Source of the DNA: Paragonimus skrjabini miyazakii
Taxonomy: Eukaryota > Platyhelminthes > Trematoda > Plagiorchiida > Troglotrematidae
DNA length: 64,000 nucleotides
Assembly (NCBI GenBank): GCA_014338405.1
Contig: JTDE01001305.1
Location: 11,209 to 75,208, forward strand
Direction of reading: 5' to 3'
The first letter of the stretch is position 1. The number at the start of each line of letters is the position of its first letter. Both the position numbers and the translations under genes were made by a program. Of this stretch, positions 1 to 11,219 are shown in pieces. The notes beneath the pieces were generated by a model, which was not told the origin of the DNA, searched no databases, and saw only the letters and a program-made list of their open reading frames with translations.

Positions 1-1795
1 GTAAACCTACAAACCAGTTTATATGTGGCAAACAAATATCGCTTCCAAAGGAGAACAAGAATTTTCATGCAAAAGACGCAGAACTACAGGGTTTTTCGAA
101 TCAGTTCACCTGAAATTTGTTCTACTCATGCGGAGTTGTACAAACCGGTTTACTTTCTAACATTATCAGTTCACCAATTTATATTACAGACTCTCTTGGG
201 TTTAGTAACCAATCGTAACTGCCATCAACGTCCGGTAGTAATAACGCGGTAATGAATCCGTGTTCTCAGGAAAAACAAATGAGTGGTTATTTTAGTAGTT
301 TGAAATAAATCTAAATCCTTCTAAATCCGTAATCCTCATTCCTACGGTAACTAAGTTACTTGCGCCTTATTCGAACTTCACTCCATGTTAACAATAAAAC
401 AATATGAGTGAAATTCATTTAGTTTATTCAGGCTAACAGAATTGATAAAAATTCCTTCAAAACACAACAAAACCCTTTTTCAGCCCAGCGTTTCTAGCTG
501 CCTTTTTATGACGCACGGTTATTCTGTCACAGTTGCCCAGGTAATGTAACATGTGTTTCCTAATAAGTTTATAATTAAAACTGTATGCAACTAGTTGGTT
601 AGTTGATTGCATAATACGACACCACACATGCCTGCCTGAAGTACAGTCTGTGTTATACTTTTGTCTGACTGGGAAGGATTTCATCTAGTAGAACTCAAGC
701 ACAATTAACCAGCATCCAATCTGATCGAGGATATACACAACTGACGAATTCCAATCACTGAAGCGAACCAGAAGTCTGGCGCTTTTTTGGAGTGAATCAG
801 AAGTAGGAGTGCGTTCGAACGTGGAATCTGTTATTAACTATGCATGCGATTAATGCTGTATTCACGGGATGCATCCTTGTTAAAAGGCATCCATTTAGCC
901 CTCAAAACATGCACCAGATACAACTAAGTTGTTTGTTTTGTTCACGCTTAAGGGTTCAGTTTCGTCTGGTAATGGCTACAGGACAATTTATCCAGCTTTG
1001 CCCAGTGCAACCTCAGACCTCTATTCAGATGATATGAACATGTTGCTGTGATGTGACTTTCAGCACAACATATCAGTTTGCAGCCAACACATATCTAGCA
1101 AACTTGGCAAGGCAACGTAGGTTATACTCACAACACCGCGACCCAGTGAAGATCAATCAAATGTCTGATTGACAAGTGACATAATCTCTTAGCCATGATT
1201 GAAATGTTTCAAACTCCGATCTGGAGTCCTCTTTATCTGTCTGTCGCGTATCATCAAACTGAGCTGGGAGGTTAGAAGAGAGCTACACAGAAGTCACCCT
1301 GGTAACTGGTGTAGACGACACTAAATTCATACTCACCTCCAAATGAAAACACCGGCTACTTAAGAAATGTGAAGACCACATTATCCTAGTTTATGCGTTT
1401 TCTAGTATGTCCTTAACAGTATCAATGGTTGGACACAGTTGTTGCGTTCAAGTGGACATCCAAGTCAACTCTTTCCGTTTAAAATGAGGTTACAAGCAAG
1501 CGTGAGTGATATTCATGATAACCTCTTCGAATACTCAGTGGTATTCACAAACGTTATGCAACAATGTAACAGGAACCTGTTATTTTGATTTGCCTTAGCA
1601 GTTCATCTGGAATGACTAAAATATTGCTTTGTCTCTCGAGACACTAGACCATTCTGAGCAATACGAACATGTAGTTGTAGCTAATCGCTTAGGAGTGACA
1701 AGTTGGTTTATTGTATAACCGTCCATAACAAGGACAAGCATTTTAGATGAAACAAAAATTATTCGCCGTCAAAGATAGTTCGACTATAGTTGTAG
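1..1795. other. No recognisable gene or repeat
   Basis: AT-rich sequence with only short open frames on both strands, none of which resembles a known domain or has convincing splice context. I see nothing here that I can name. Confidence 0.5.
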
Positions 1796-1797
1796 AT

Positions 1798-1920
1798 ATA
1801 TCCACAGTTGATTGTTATCATCGCATCCAGATTGACTTTTCAGCTAGAACCTTCCGAAAGGGAACAACAGATACCAGGTTCGCTCTTGTTAAAAGTTATC
1901 GGCAGTGTATCTCCTAGGTA
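1798..1920 (-). repeat. Repeat A, decayed 3' fragment
   Basis: Reads as the reverse complement of the hammerhead-plus-tail portion of repeat A. The order gatt-gttatc-cgcatcc-gactttcag-ccttccgaaaggg matches the family's tail read backwards, followed by a degraded hammerhead region. Strongly diverged, so an old copy. Confidence 0.5.
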
Positions 1921-2034
1921 TCAATAACCAATATATTGGTGTAAACATTCAATAAATTCTATTACTTCAGCCCAACTGAGAACTTCACATTTTTTGATTG
2001 TTTGTTAGAGCTAACAAAACAGTCATTTTAGTGC

Positions 2035-2345
2035 ATTTCGGTGTGATCCGACAAACTGAGTATTATTCACAAGTGGCTGTGACCTATCACTTGTGTGTGA
2101 TAATTCCGTTGTGTCTAGTGAGAGGTCAATGGAACGATGGTCAGTATGGTTGCCTTACAAAAACGTGGCCGCAAGTCAAATCCCTGCATCGGCCAAAGTA
2201 CACACTACTGAAGGATTTGAAAGTGTCAAACTCAAGTCAGTTATATCCTTTCGAAACAGACGTGCTGGACAGTCTGTCCACACAAAAACCTTGCCATTAA
2301 TTGTGAGTGATGTTCAGTTTATGTCATTCAAAATCCCGATTACCC
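2035..2345 (+). repeat. Repeat A copy, subfamily with altered 3' half
   Basis: The A-box region (gaggtcaatggaacgatggtca) and 'ggttgcct' anticodon-arm region are recognisable, followed by a B-box-like 'gtcaaatcc' and the tail (attgtgagtgatgttca). The hammerhead segment is replaced by gatttgaaagtgtcaaactc. It shares that segment and 'ctggacagtctgtccacac' with the copy at 15.3 kb, which marks a subfamily. Two overlapping open frames here are shadows of the repeat. Confidence 0.75.
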
Positions 2346-2349
2346 ATTG

Positions 2350-3280
2350 TTGTCGTTAGTAATCGCTTCGTCATCTGTTTTGGGAAGCTATTATGCCTTG
2401 GGATAGCCGAGTCTTGTGAATTTGAGCTCAGGCTTGAGGTGTGGAGAATACTGTTCAGTCATTCGACAGAATTCTCCTCTAGACCCCGCTGATGATATTC
2501 CCAAGAGAATATCTCTCGGCAACCTGACTGTCATACCGGTCGGACCGGTCTCGAAGCGGGCGGCTAGCCATCTTACTGGTTTCGTTTTCAATTTTTATCA
2601 GGTCTATTTTTTATCTGTGACTTTTTTAAAATGTTCGTTCACATTTTCAGGCCAACTTCCAAGTGGTGAGTTACGATTATTGGACTGGCATACGTTCAAG
2701 ACACACAGTTTGCTCAATGGCACATTTAAAACTCAAAGGGCGTAATGTGATGTTTATTCCTTCGGAGTCGTCTTTGATAACTCTGAGTTTCAGCCTCAGT
2801 ATTCCCACTATTATGGTAAACATTATTGTGTACTGTACCTTACTGTGTTATATTATACTATACGCGAGCTTATAATGTGGATCTCCATAGGGATATCCAC
2901 TCATTCAATTGAACGAACTCTCTCGATTTCCGATTGACGCATGGATATTTGAGCAATCAAAACTATGGTGAAAATTTGACATTTTAGTGGACCAGTATAT
3001 GTGTGGTACAGCACAAAGGATTTCCAACAGACAAATAAACTTCACCAGTTTACGATCAAAACTCCCGGTGAGTACTTAAGAGTACAAACTTGGCAAAAAT
3101 ACTGACAACAGCCGTTAATGAGTAAGAAAATTAGCGCGGAGTGGAATAATTTTCAAATCGGCGCCTCAAACTTGCTTCTAAAAGCAAGGCACAAAAATCC
3201 ACGTCCCCAACCAAGATCAAACTAAATACCATCAGGAAATGAAATGTCATTCTTAAGCGATAGCATTAACTGTTAGTGAA
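2350..3280. other. Unassigned intergenic sequence
   Basis: Overlapping short open frames occur on both strands around 2.39-2.75 kb, but none shows a domain or splice signals. No repeat family was recognised. Confidence 0.4.
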
Positions 3281-3284
3281 GTTA

Positions 3285-3722
3285 AATCCGTATAAAACCA
3301 AAATCCCCTACTACTAGCCAGTAATCAAATACCACTCAACAAGTCAATGATTTCTGTGACTTCATCTTGGAGAGAAATCCTAATCGAGGGGTCATCGGTT
3401 GAAGTTAACAGGATAGTTTGCTGTCTCCTCTCAAGACGATCGGGTAACCTGATCATTACTCACAACCGAAAATGATTGAGTGTTTACATGTGATCAGTCG
3501 GTCGTATCAGATGTAAGATCAATGGCACAGTGGTCAACACGGTTGCCTCATTAAAGCGGGACCGAAGTTCTATTTTCGGAAGTGGTGAGGATATGCGCTA
3601 CTGAAGAGCTCTAATGAAAACGAAATTCGAGTCCAGTGCTTGTTGTTTTCGAAAGGGAACGACTAGAATGCGACAGCTGCGATCAATTGTGGGTGATGTT
3701 CAATCTATATGATAGTCTTAAA
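3285..3722 (+). repeat. Repeat A, nearly full-length copy
   Basis: Contains the complete body order: 5' segment with 'cagtaatcaaataccactcaac', 'gaggggtcatcg', 'gtctcctctcaagacgatcggg', A box (atggcacagtggtcaac), degraded B box, hammerhead motif (3595-3639) and tail (gatcaattgtgggtgatgttcaatc). Its 5' end starts with a direct-orientation copy of the family's 3' terminus (ccaaaatcccctactac), not an inverted arm. The 48.1 kb copy has the same arrangement. Confidence 0.9.
3595..3639 (+). ncRNA. Hammerhead ribozyme motif in repeat A
   Basis: Stem I GCGCTA with CAGTGC, core CTGAAGA (position 7 is the freely variable one), stem II GCTCT/AAAAC around loop AATG, core GAAA, then a short self-complementary stem III ending GTC at the expected cleavage position. 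Stem I has a mismatch next to the cleavage site and stem II is weakened, so this copy may be slow or inactive. All core residues are present. The topology reads as type III, with stem I open to the flanks. Confidence 0.6.
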
Positions 3723-3839
3723 TGGATTTGATATCCAAACATATCATCAAGCCAGTCAGTCCGTTTAACTGTCCGCCAATATGACAAATGTGGAAGCATG
3801 CACATACAGCATCACAAAAACTGAAACATCTATGGTTAT

Positions 3840-4105
3840 TAGGTTATCAACTGCAGTCAACAGACAGTAAATATATCTATTATCGATACCATCGTACTAC
3901 CTGACCATTCCTCACAAGCGAAAGTGGTCAGGCTTTCGGCTGTGATAGAATGATCTTGTCTGATGTGAAGCCAATGACGCGACAGTAATTACGGTTACCT
4001 TATTAACGTATGGCTGAAAATCAACTGCCTTTCCTGGCAAGGACCAACAAGCTCTAACGAGAGCGAAACTTGAGCTTGGCGCTTCTCTGTAAAAAGGATT
4101 AAATG
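3840..4105 (+). repeat. Repeat A, diverged copy
   Basis: Body segments are recognisable in order: ggttatcaactgcagtcaac, ctgaccattcctcacaagcg, agccaatgacgcgacagta (A-box region), then gctctaacgagagcgaaactt (hammerhead stem II and GAAA core). The tail is lost after about 4105. Confidence 0.75.
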
Positions 4106-4109
4106 AAAA

Positions 4110-5230
4110 ATTTAGGAAGCTGTGAGGTGAGCGAAGCTCACTTCATATTAACCCATATACTCTGCTACTTATCAGCAAAACGATTTAGTATACAGATGAC
4201 TTGAGTAATGCTTTAAAACGTGGCTTGTTGATTGGACGTTATACTTTATCTGGTAATATGATTACTAATTAGAATCCAACAGTCCCGCGTAGAGTGTCAA
4301 AACTCGATTACCCGACTGGTCAACTATCAGGTTCCGTCCCATTGTACTCCACATTTAAGAGGACTAAGGTTTGTAACCATTGTAAAAACTCTAACCTGAA
4401 TGAATCTTATTTTCGATATTGATGGGTCAAAGTGAGGACCTAATCCATTTGCTGAGGCCTAGTGATCAGATACTTATAATGTTTTGTTCTTTCTCTCCAA
4501 ATTGATTTTCACTAGATCATCGAACCTTTTCAGTAAGACGAATCGAAGCCGTGTTACACCTGGCTGTGCTACAGTTTATGCCAAACACTGACCAGTATAT
4601 CTAGTTTCAACACCAAGATGCATGCGCTCGGAAATTCGTTTGGTAACCTGCTTTACATGGATATGGAAAGAGGTTGTCGTAATTACTGGTTAGTTTGATC
4701 ATTTCTCCGTCCCTTATATAGAAATGATGATCCAAGTGGTCAGACGTAATATCAATTTTATCGTTCTATCCAACAGAGTGATGTAATCATCCCGATTACA
4801 ATGAGGGGGATTCAAACTGTCTAGTCATTTTTGCTATATCCACGTGAACAATTACATCAACGCCAACTATTTTCAAGGTGACTGATGACGTAACTGATCT
4901 ATTTCAAATGGTTCAAGACTCAGTTGATTCAATGAACTTGGGTGTTACACAATGATGACGAAAAATACTAGAGTAAAAACTCACAGACTTTATAGACAGA
5001 CTCATTCTGAAGGGGATAGAAATCATTTCAAAACACTTTATCTACTTAAAATCAGGTTAAGAAAAGTCAATAAAACAATCGACTGTGAATTGTAGTGAAT
5101 TGATGATGCTTGTAAACAGAGTGTCGAGAGTATCATTCGGTGTTCAGCAAGGTGTTTATGACGGTTGAATGCCCTGAGTAAGGTAACTGTTCATGAATCT
5201 GTTTTGCTCGCACTTATCGGCCACAGTTTT
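4110..5230. other. Unassigned intergenic sequence
   Basis: No coding frame, RNA gene or repeat family that I can support. Confidence 0.4.
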
Positions 5231-5232
5231 GA

Positions 5233-5660
5233 ATTAATCAGCACTGGTGAGTAGTAGGGGATTTTTGTTTATACAAGGTGAACATCGCTCACAAATTACG
5301 TCAGTTGTTACAACTTCACATACTTTTTAGTCGATCCCCTTCCAAAGTAATAACATGGAGTTAACGGGACGGTTATTATGTCTCCTTTGGAGGCGATAAA
5401 GCAAACTGAGGATAATTCACAGGCAAATGTTTCCAAGTATTTGCATACGACAGTTCACTAGTGATTATTGCAAGGTCAGTGGCGTAGTAGTCAACACAGT
5501 TGCCTCATGAAAGTATGGTCAGATTTTTAGTCCCGACCATGGTAAGGACATGCACTGCTAACGAGGTTTAACAAGAGGAAAACTCAAGCCCATTACTTCA
5601 TTTTGATAGGAGATGCCTGTAAAGTTAATAGCAACTGACGATCAACCTGCAATCTGTGTG
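5233..5660 (+). repeat. Repeat A with inverted 5' arm (old copy)
   Basis: 5233-5348 is the family's 3' tail in reverse complement (gagtagtaggggattt ... gaacatcgctcacaaatt ... gtcgatccccttcc). It is followed directly by the body in + orientation (ggagttaacgggacggtta, gtctcctttggaggcga, aaggtcagtggcgtagtagtcaac, gttgcctcatgaa) and a decayed 3' hammerhead/tail. This old copy already has the inverted-arm layout, so the layout is ancestral to at least part of the family. Confidence 0.75.
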
Positions 5661-6282
5661 ATTACTTCTTAATTCTTGTTGGAAAATTTGCACTAACAAC
5701 CTGTCTTGTTAGGAGAACGAAATTAAGCTATCAATCAGTTCAGTATAAGACTTTTGTTTTCATTTCCATTCAGTTTGGTCAAACTCAGAGATAGTATTGG
5801 TTAGTCGACCACATTCCGGACGAAGTTCACAGAAATAGTAATCTATAGGATGATAGTTTTATTTCGATTTGATAGAATGTGCAAATATCTCACCTCCGAT
5901 ATTTCAGCCTGCTGAATTCAAAACGTGGCCGCCTTTAGTAGTAAACTGCAGATCAGTTGTCCCCGTGATTTTCGGTAGGAATTTACAAAGAGGCAACAGA
6001 TGGGAATTTACGATTTTTGGACATGAAATTTGTGGAAGTCTTCTGACTGAAGTTCAGTCTAATTTTGATAAGCTGATACAATCAAATCAAGTTCATCTAT
6101 TGTACTGACCTGTGAACGTTAATGTAACTTCATGAATTGTTTAGTAAACGTGATTTTGAGCCCTCATTGTTTGAATTTAAGTGTGTCATGACGGCATGTC
6201 AAGCAAGGAGGCGACGGCGTTGCGAATGAGAAGCCAAATTATCGACTTTGGGAACCACTGGTGTAGACGAAAGGTTTTCGAT
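5661..6282. other. Unassigned intergenic sequence
   Basis: A 79-codon open frame at 5869-6108 (+) has no recognisable domain. Nothing else supported. Confidence 0.35.
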
Positions 6283-6294
6283 AAAAATGAGATT
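6283..6294. repeat. Left 12-bp direct repeat (candidate target-site duplication)
   Basis: The 12-mer aaaaatgagatt is repeated exactly at 6844-6855 on the same strand. The two copies bracket the repeat A element between them. Confidence 0.6.
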
Positions 6295-6843
6295 TTCATT
6301 TAGATTGAACATCACCCACAATTGATCAAAGCTGTCGCAATCCCATAGACTTTCCAGTCGGCCCCTTTCGAAAAGAAGCACTAGACTCGAGTTTCGTTTT
6401 CAATAGAACTCGTCAGTAGCGCATATCCTAACCACTGCCGGGACTAGAACTCTGGCCACGCTGTTCATGAGGCAACCGTGTTTTACCAATGCATCACTGA
6501 CCTCACATTAGACACGACCGAATTATCAAATATGAACATTCAACCACTTTCGCTTGTGAATGATGATCAGGTTGCCCGATCGTCTCGAGAGGAGATACAT
6601 TTATTGTCTGTTAACTCCAATCGATGAACCTTCGACTAGGACTTCTCTCCAAGTTGAAATCATAGAAATCATTGACTTGTTGTGCGGTATTTGATTACTG
6701 ACGAGCTCTACTGAGAGCGAAACTCGAGTCTAGTGCTTCTTTTCGAAAGAGGCTGACCGAAAATTCTACGAGAGTACGACAGCTGCGATCAATTGTGGGT
6801 GATGTTCAATCTATATGAAAATCAAAGTCCCCTACGACTCATC
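6295..6843 (-). repeat. Repeat A, complete, with inverted 5' arm and flanking 12-bp duplication
   Basis: The body is on the - strand. The 3' hammerhead/tail lies at 6295-6422, the tRNA-like part around 6430-6510 (degraded boxes), and the 5' body up to about 6695. 6698-6843 is an inverted copy of the 3' region (hammerhead core, tail, 'cccctac'). By eye the two arms agree at roughly 88% over about 125 bp. The junction between arm and body falls at the hammerhead core (cagta|atcaaatacc on the - strand). Confidence 0.85.
6378..6422 (-). ncRNA. Hammerhead ribozyme motif in repeat A
   Basis: Read on the - strand: stem I GCGCTA/TAGTGC (one G-U pair), core CTGACGA, stem II GTTCT/AAAAC around ATTG with one mismatch, core GAAA, stem III ACTC/GAGT, cleavage triplet GTC. 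All invariant core nucleotides of the hammerhead family are present. Confidence 0.65.
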
Positions 6844-6855
6844 AAAAATGAGATT
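6844..6855. repeat. Right 12-bp direct repeat (candidate target-site duplication)
   Basis: Exact match to 6283-6294 (aaaaatgagatt), immediately outside the outer end of the inverted arm. Confidence 0.6.
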
Positions 6856-7069
6856 GATTATCCTGATGTCCGTTTCACAACAGTAACTTTTGACAGACGG
6901 CTGCTGTTCTATTTCATGAGGTACCAATTGAGTGTTGTTATTTAGTAGCACTGTAGTACGGTAAGTCTGACAACATGGACCAATGTGAAGAATTACTCCA
7001 ACAAGGGATTGAATTGTAGCTTAAAACCAAATGAATATTATGGATATCAATGAGTTTTCTGAGATTTCA

Positions 7070-7165
7070 TTGATTTGAAGTTGAACACCACTTACGATTG
7101 GTAACAGCTAATGCATTAACATGGGCTTTACAGCCAGTATTTAATTTACGAAAGAAACTGACTGA
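7070..7165 (-). repeat. Repeat A tail fragment
   Basis: Decayed reverse-complement tail: gttgaacaccacttacgattggtaacagct, then a conserved-length stretch to 'acgaaagaaactgactg'. Only the 3' part is visible. The rest of 6860-8100 holds nothing I can name. Confidence 0.45.
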
Positions 7166-8104
7166 AAAGTACACTTGAATGTGAAACCTTTTATCGATCG
7201 TAAGAGCTATCCATCTTCCAGTTTTGATGCGTCACCTATGATCATTAGTGTTATTGCTGTCAACACCTGTTTTCTTAGGACACAACGAGCTACTATGTTT
7301 TGTGTGAACAGCACCTCCAGGATGTTCGTACGGTTGTTAGAATCCCTTCCTTACGTCGACAGTAAGATTTAGAGCGGAGTAGAACAGGCAGACATTAACA
7401 TGATTTCTGAAGTTACTGATAGAAGCATAGGATCACCTCAGGTACTTCCAGATAAACTTTCTATCAGTGTTATTCCTCAGTCGTTAGTTTTCTAAAGATG
7501 TCAGTATTGTAGTGAATCCAGCATTTCGTGGTTGTTCTCTGTTGCTACAACAGCTAGCGAGTATGAAACTAGGGTTTTCACATATCATATTTATCTGGGC
7601 TACATGATATAAGGCCATTGGAATTGAACTGTTTACACTACGTATGCAGTCTAACAAACAAAACCAATGAGCTCAGTGTGCTAATACAACTACATCATTG
7701 GAAATATGGCTGCTTTGAAATAGCGATTTTGATGGACAAGGCTCCGGGTATCGTTGCAAACCCCATATCATAGAACTTGTCTGTTGGATGGATTTTTCAT
7801 GTGATTTTCAAAGGAGACCCAATTCAAATATTGTTTAGTTGATAAGTTGAAGCTAAGTCACAAATAGAGTCATCTATCTATATGGTTTTGTTATAGCTCA
7901 CTCATCTACTAGTGGTATGCAAATATGGAACATGATTAAGCTAAGCACTTCAAAGTTGACAGATGGACAGATGGATGACCATAAATACATCAACTTAGAG
8001 AATTGTTGATCGGGCATCTACTGGCAATAAGGCAGTAAAATACTTGTCTACTTCATTTACTTGCAAGCAGACAAAAATAGCAAACCTTGTGCATGGCTAT
8101 TTTA

Positions 8105-8400
8105 AACTGAACATCATACACAAATGATCCCAAACTTTTTATCCCAGTTGAATTTTAGACCAATCGTCTTGGAAACGGATGCACCATAGACTCAAATTTT
8201 GTTGTTGTGATGCAGCGATAGGCAACGTTGCCTCAAAGGAAACGTGGACCGGAATTTATGTCCTGGTATTATCGGTGTTGGACACTAATGAAAGATTCCA
8301 ACAAGACAGCAGACCAAGTTTGGAGCTTCTTTTCTCAACAACGTTGATCGGAAAGTATATCTCACGATAAAAACTATGGTCAAACATGAGTGATGTTCTA
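8105..8400 (+). repeat. Repeat A with inverted 5' arm, diverged
   Basis: 8105-8200 resembles the tail in reverse complement (ctgaacatcatacacaaatgatc ... ccatagactcaaatttt). 8205-8400 is the + strand tRNA-like part (gcagcgataggcaac, gttgcctcaaa, gtggaccgg), a decayed hammerhead segment and a tail (gagtgatgttct). One open frame of 63 codons across it is a shadow. Confidence 0.6.
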
Positions 8401-8439
8401 TTTTTGTTAACCGTTATTTAAAAATGACTAAGTAAGCAT

Positions 8440-8745
8440 GATGCATTCTGTTGTTTCAACTTGACTGACGAGTTTTAATCATGGACAGTTACTTTATCTC
8501 CCTTGGAAGTAATCTGGTAACGTGGACATTATTCATAAACATCGTGGCTAAGTAGTCACATATGATCGTTCGGTTTTGATTTATGTGAGGTCACTGACAG
8601 TAATCAACACGGTCAGTTCATGAGGACTTAGAACCGCGTTCAAATCCCAGTCGTACCAAAGACTTACATAAGTAATGAGCTCATTCAAACGTAAGTCAAT
8701 CTCGTTAAAATCTCACCGGGAAACCCAGTTGAGTGAAAAGCTCCA
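8440..8745 (+). repeat. Repeat A copy lying next to the previous one
   Basis: Body landmarks: ggacagttactttatctccct, cattattcataaac, atatgatcgttcggtt, gtgaggtcactgaca, caacacggt, B-box-like gttcaaatcccag. It is truncated within the hammerhead region. Confidence 0.7.
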
Positions 8746-8954
8746 GTCATATTCGTGGTGTTCAGTTTGTGTAAACCACCTGTTCTACTATACTTTCGGG
8801 ATCGTGATGGTTAGCTGAAACAGAAGCACACCAATCGGTTTGTGACCTTAAAGCTGTATTAAAAACGACAGATCGGTACGTGATAAACTGTTCATGAACA
8901 ACACTTTCTTCTGATAGCTTCGATGCTCTGGTGTAGAAATATCACGAAATCCAG

Positions 8955-8984
8955 CATATATATATATATATGCATATATATATA
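8955..8984. repeat. (AT)n microsatellite
   Basis: Run of alternating A and T interrupted once by 'gc'. Confidence 0.9.
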
Positions 8985-10815
8985 GTGAATAAAGACCGTG
9001 AGTTTGTCTGATCGCTGCTCAGTAGCAAACACTTGAAGTTACAGGTTCGATTACCTGATCATATTTTGATTGAATTTCGTTTAGTGACGGTGAATAGGTT
9101 CGAGGAATTTCGCAGTGTATCTGTGGATATTTTTGCCATAATACAAAGTCAACGAGGAAAAGCTCATGTGTAATCCAATAAATATGTCCCAGGCATCAAT
9201 CCACAGATTTAGTCAGGCACTTAGAAATTTGAATGACACTACTGTTTTCAGGTGTGTAATCTCTTTTTATGAGTTGTATGTTAGTCTTTACCTGCTAGAC
9301 TAAAATCATGTGTTCGAACAATACAACGTTCGACTATACTGTCCCAACAATGGGAGCAACAGTTTGCACCCAGCAATTTCCATTCCTCGGGTTCATCAAA
9401 CAAAACTGAATGCTGTTCATCCTTAATCCATCCTCACCCATCCCATTCATACATGGTTAGTGAGCCTAGGTCATTTTAAGGTCATCAACTTTTACCAAAA
9501 TGCCTGACCGATTGCATGCAAACGATTGTGAACAGGCTTCGAACACGGCAACCGTATTCCATCGTGTTGCATTTATTTCTTTTCTTATGTTATATATCAC
9601 TAATGAACCCAAAATGAAGAGTTGAGGTATGATATATCCTCATATAGGTAATGTCCTCAAAGTTGCATACACCCAAAACAAGGGTTTACTTATCGGATAT
9701 ATTTGTACAGCCGGAATCTATTTACAGACGTGATAGTCCAGATGTCAAAATGACCTTTCTAATGTCAATCTCCTTCTGATGGTCTCAAGTGGACTTTTAA
9801 TCTCCGCCTCACTGAGTATGTAAGGACATGTGAGCAACCGTGTATAATAGTAAGATTTTTCAGTAAACTAATATAGTGTTTTGAACAAGTCCATCGATTA
9901 GAAATAGGACCACTTATGAAGCAGTTGTGTACGACTTTCCCATCTTCATTTCTTTATCATAGTCCGCTGCACGCAACTTTGCTAGAGAACACATGAAATA
10001 TTAACTGTTTCCCGAATCGGATTTGTGCAGTGGAATCGAAGACGGACAAGTTGTTCATGTCTAAATAGAATTTTCAAATGCTAAACTATGTGATTTGGGC
10101 AGGAGAGAGTTAAATCATGCTGAAAATCATGGTCGGTCAAGTAAGTGTCTTAATCGAGTGAACACAAGAGAGGAGATATTAAAAATGATTGAACTGGAAA
10201 CCACTATTGTCAGTTCCTACTCTATTGTGTATTGTGTTCATGCGATGTGTATAGCTGTTATTTGCAGAACTTTAGACTGGATAAAAAAATATCGTGAGGG
10301 AAAAACAAGTTGACTAGGTGAAGTGAATATTAATCAAAATAGATTATGGAATGGCTATAGAAAGCTCCATTTTGAAAAACTCACTGACGCACCATCGTAG
10401 TTAATTCAAGAACACTGTGATTAAGTTTAGCAAAAAAACAAGCCGGGTGAGGAATAACAGAAGAGGAGTAAGATAGGATGAGTATAAATAAATGTTTTTA
10501 TTTGAATCACGTTGGAGACGAAGAAGAAGATAAACTAGAATGGTTGCCGCGTAATAATGATAGCCAATGAAATTGGTACATTGTCTGCTGCAAATTCCAA
10601 TACAACTTGAGAGATTGTCAAATGGCCCGATAACGTGCAAATTTGAAAAAGCCAGTGGTGGAGTGTAAGATGTCCTGTACAAAGAAATTTCGTTCGCTTC
10701 TCATCAGTTACTACACCGAAAATGGTATGTGCTATTCATAGTGAGCGAACATAACAACAAGAGACGAGAACTATACGCCTGTTAATCACCAATCAATGAC
10801 ACCCTAGATGTAGTG
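8985..10815. other. Unassigned intergenic sequence
   Basis: No supported gene. A tRNA-like string (gctcagtagcaaac ... ggttcgattacc) at 9016-9057 hints at another decayed tRNA-derived repeat, but no second copy was found here. Short open frames at 10095-10313 (+) and 10401-10682 (-) are unassigned. Confidence 0.4.
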
Positions 10816-10819
10816 GCAT

Positions 10820-11215
10820 GATGGCGTCATTACTAATGTTGGTGTCTATGTCGGAATCTCAAGAAATGTGGGTCAAAGGTTAATTGGTGAAATTTGATGG
10901 ATGCTGAATAGGAGAAAGGCAAGAGTCAAGTTGAACCCTTAAATTAATATTTGGTTACGACATAGGTGGATGCAGAAAAGAGTGGAAGAGAGTATAGCGA
11001 AAGGTAGTAGGAATTGGCAAGGTAGAGCGAGAGAGATGGTCATTTGTTTCTGCAGACAGCGAACACAGTTGTTCCGATGAATTGCTTCAGCCTCTACGAA
11101 TTTCGAACTGTGTTACAATTTTGGGTGATACATTATTTGGAAGGCCGCACCTGTACTCGTTTTGTGTACCGTTTCCTTCAGTTGTCTGGTAACGGCGCTG
11201 CACGAAGTCCCGTAT
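10820..11215 (+). repeat. Dispersed repeat B, copy 1
   Basis: Aligns by eye over about 400 bp with 26455-26865. Shared landmarks are 'gtcggaatctcaagaaat...gggtcaaaggttaattggtgaaa', 'aagagtcaagttgaa', 'gatggtcatttgtttctgcag' and 'acaattttgggtgatacatta'. There is no coding capacity. It could be a fragment of a larger element whose ends I cannot define. Confidence 0.6.
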
Positions 11216-11219
11216 GTTG

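Noticed and set aside
5233..5660. Two separate nested insertions of repeat A in opposite orientations
   Set aside because: The same arm-then-body order recurs in at least six copies, and three of these have flanking duplications outside both arms, so a single structured unit is more likely.
9016..9057. tRNA-like string with ggttcgattacc
   Set aside because: Only one copy and a poor A box. Could be chance.
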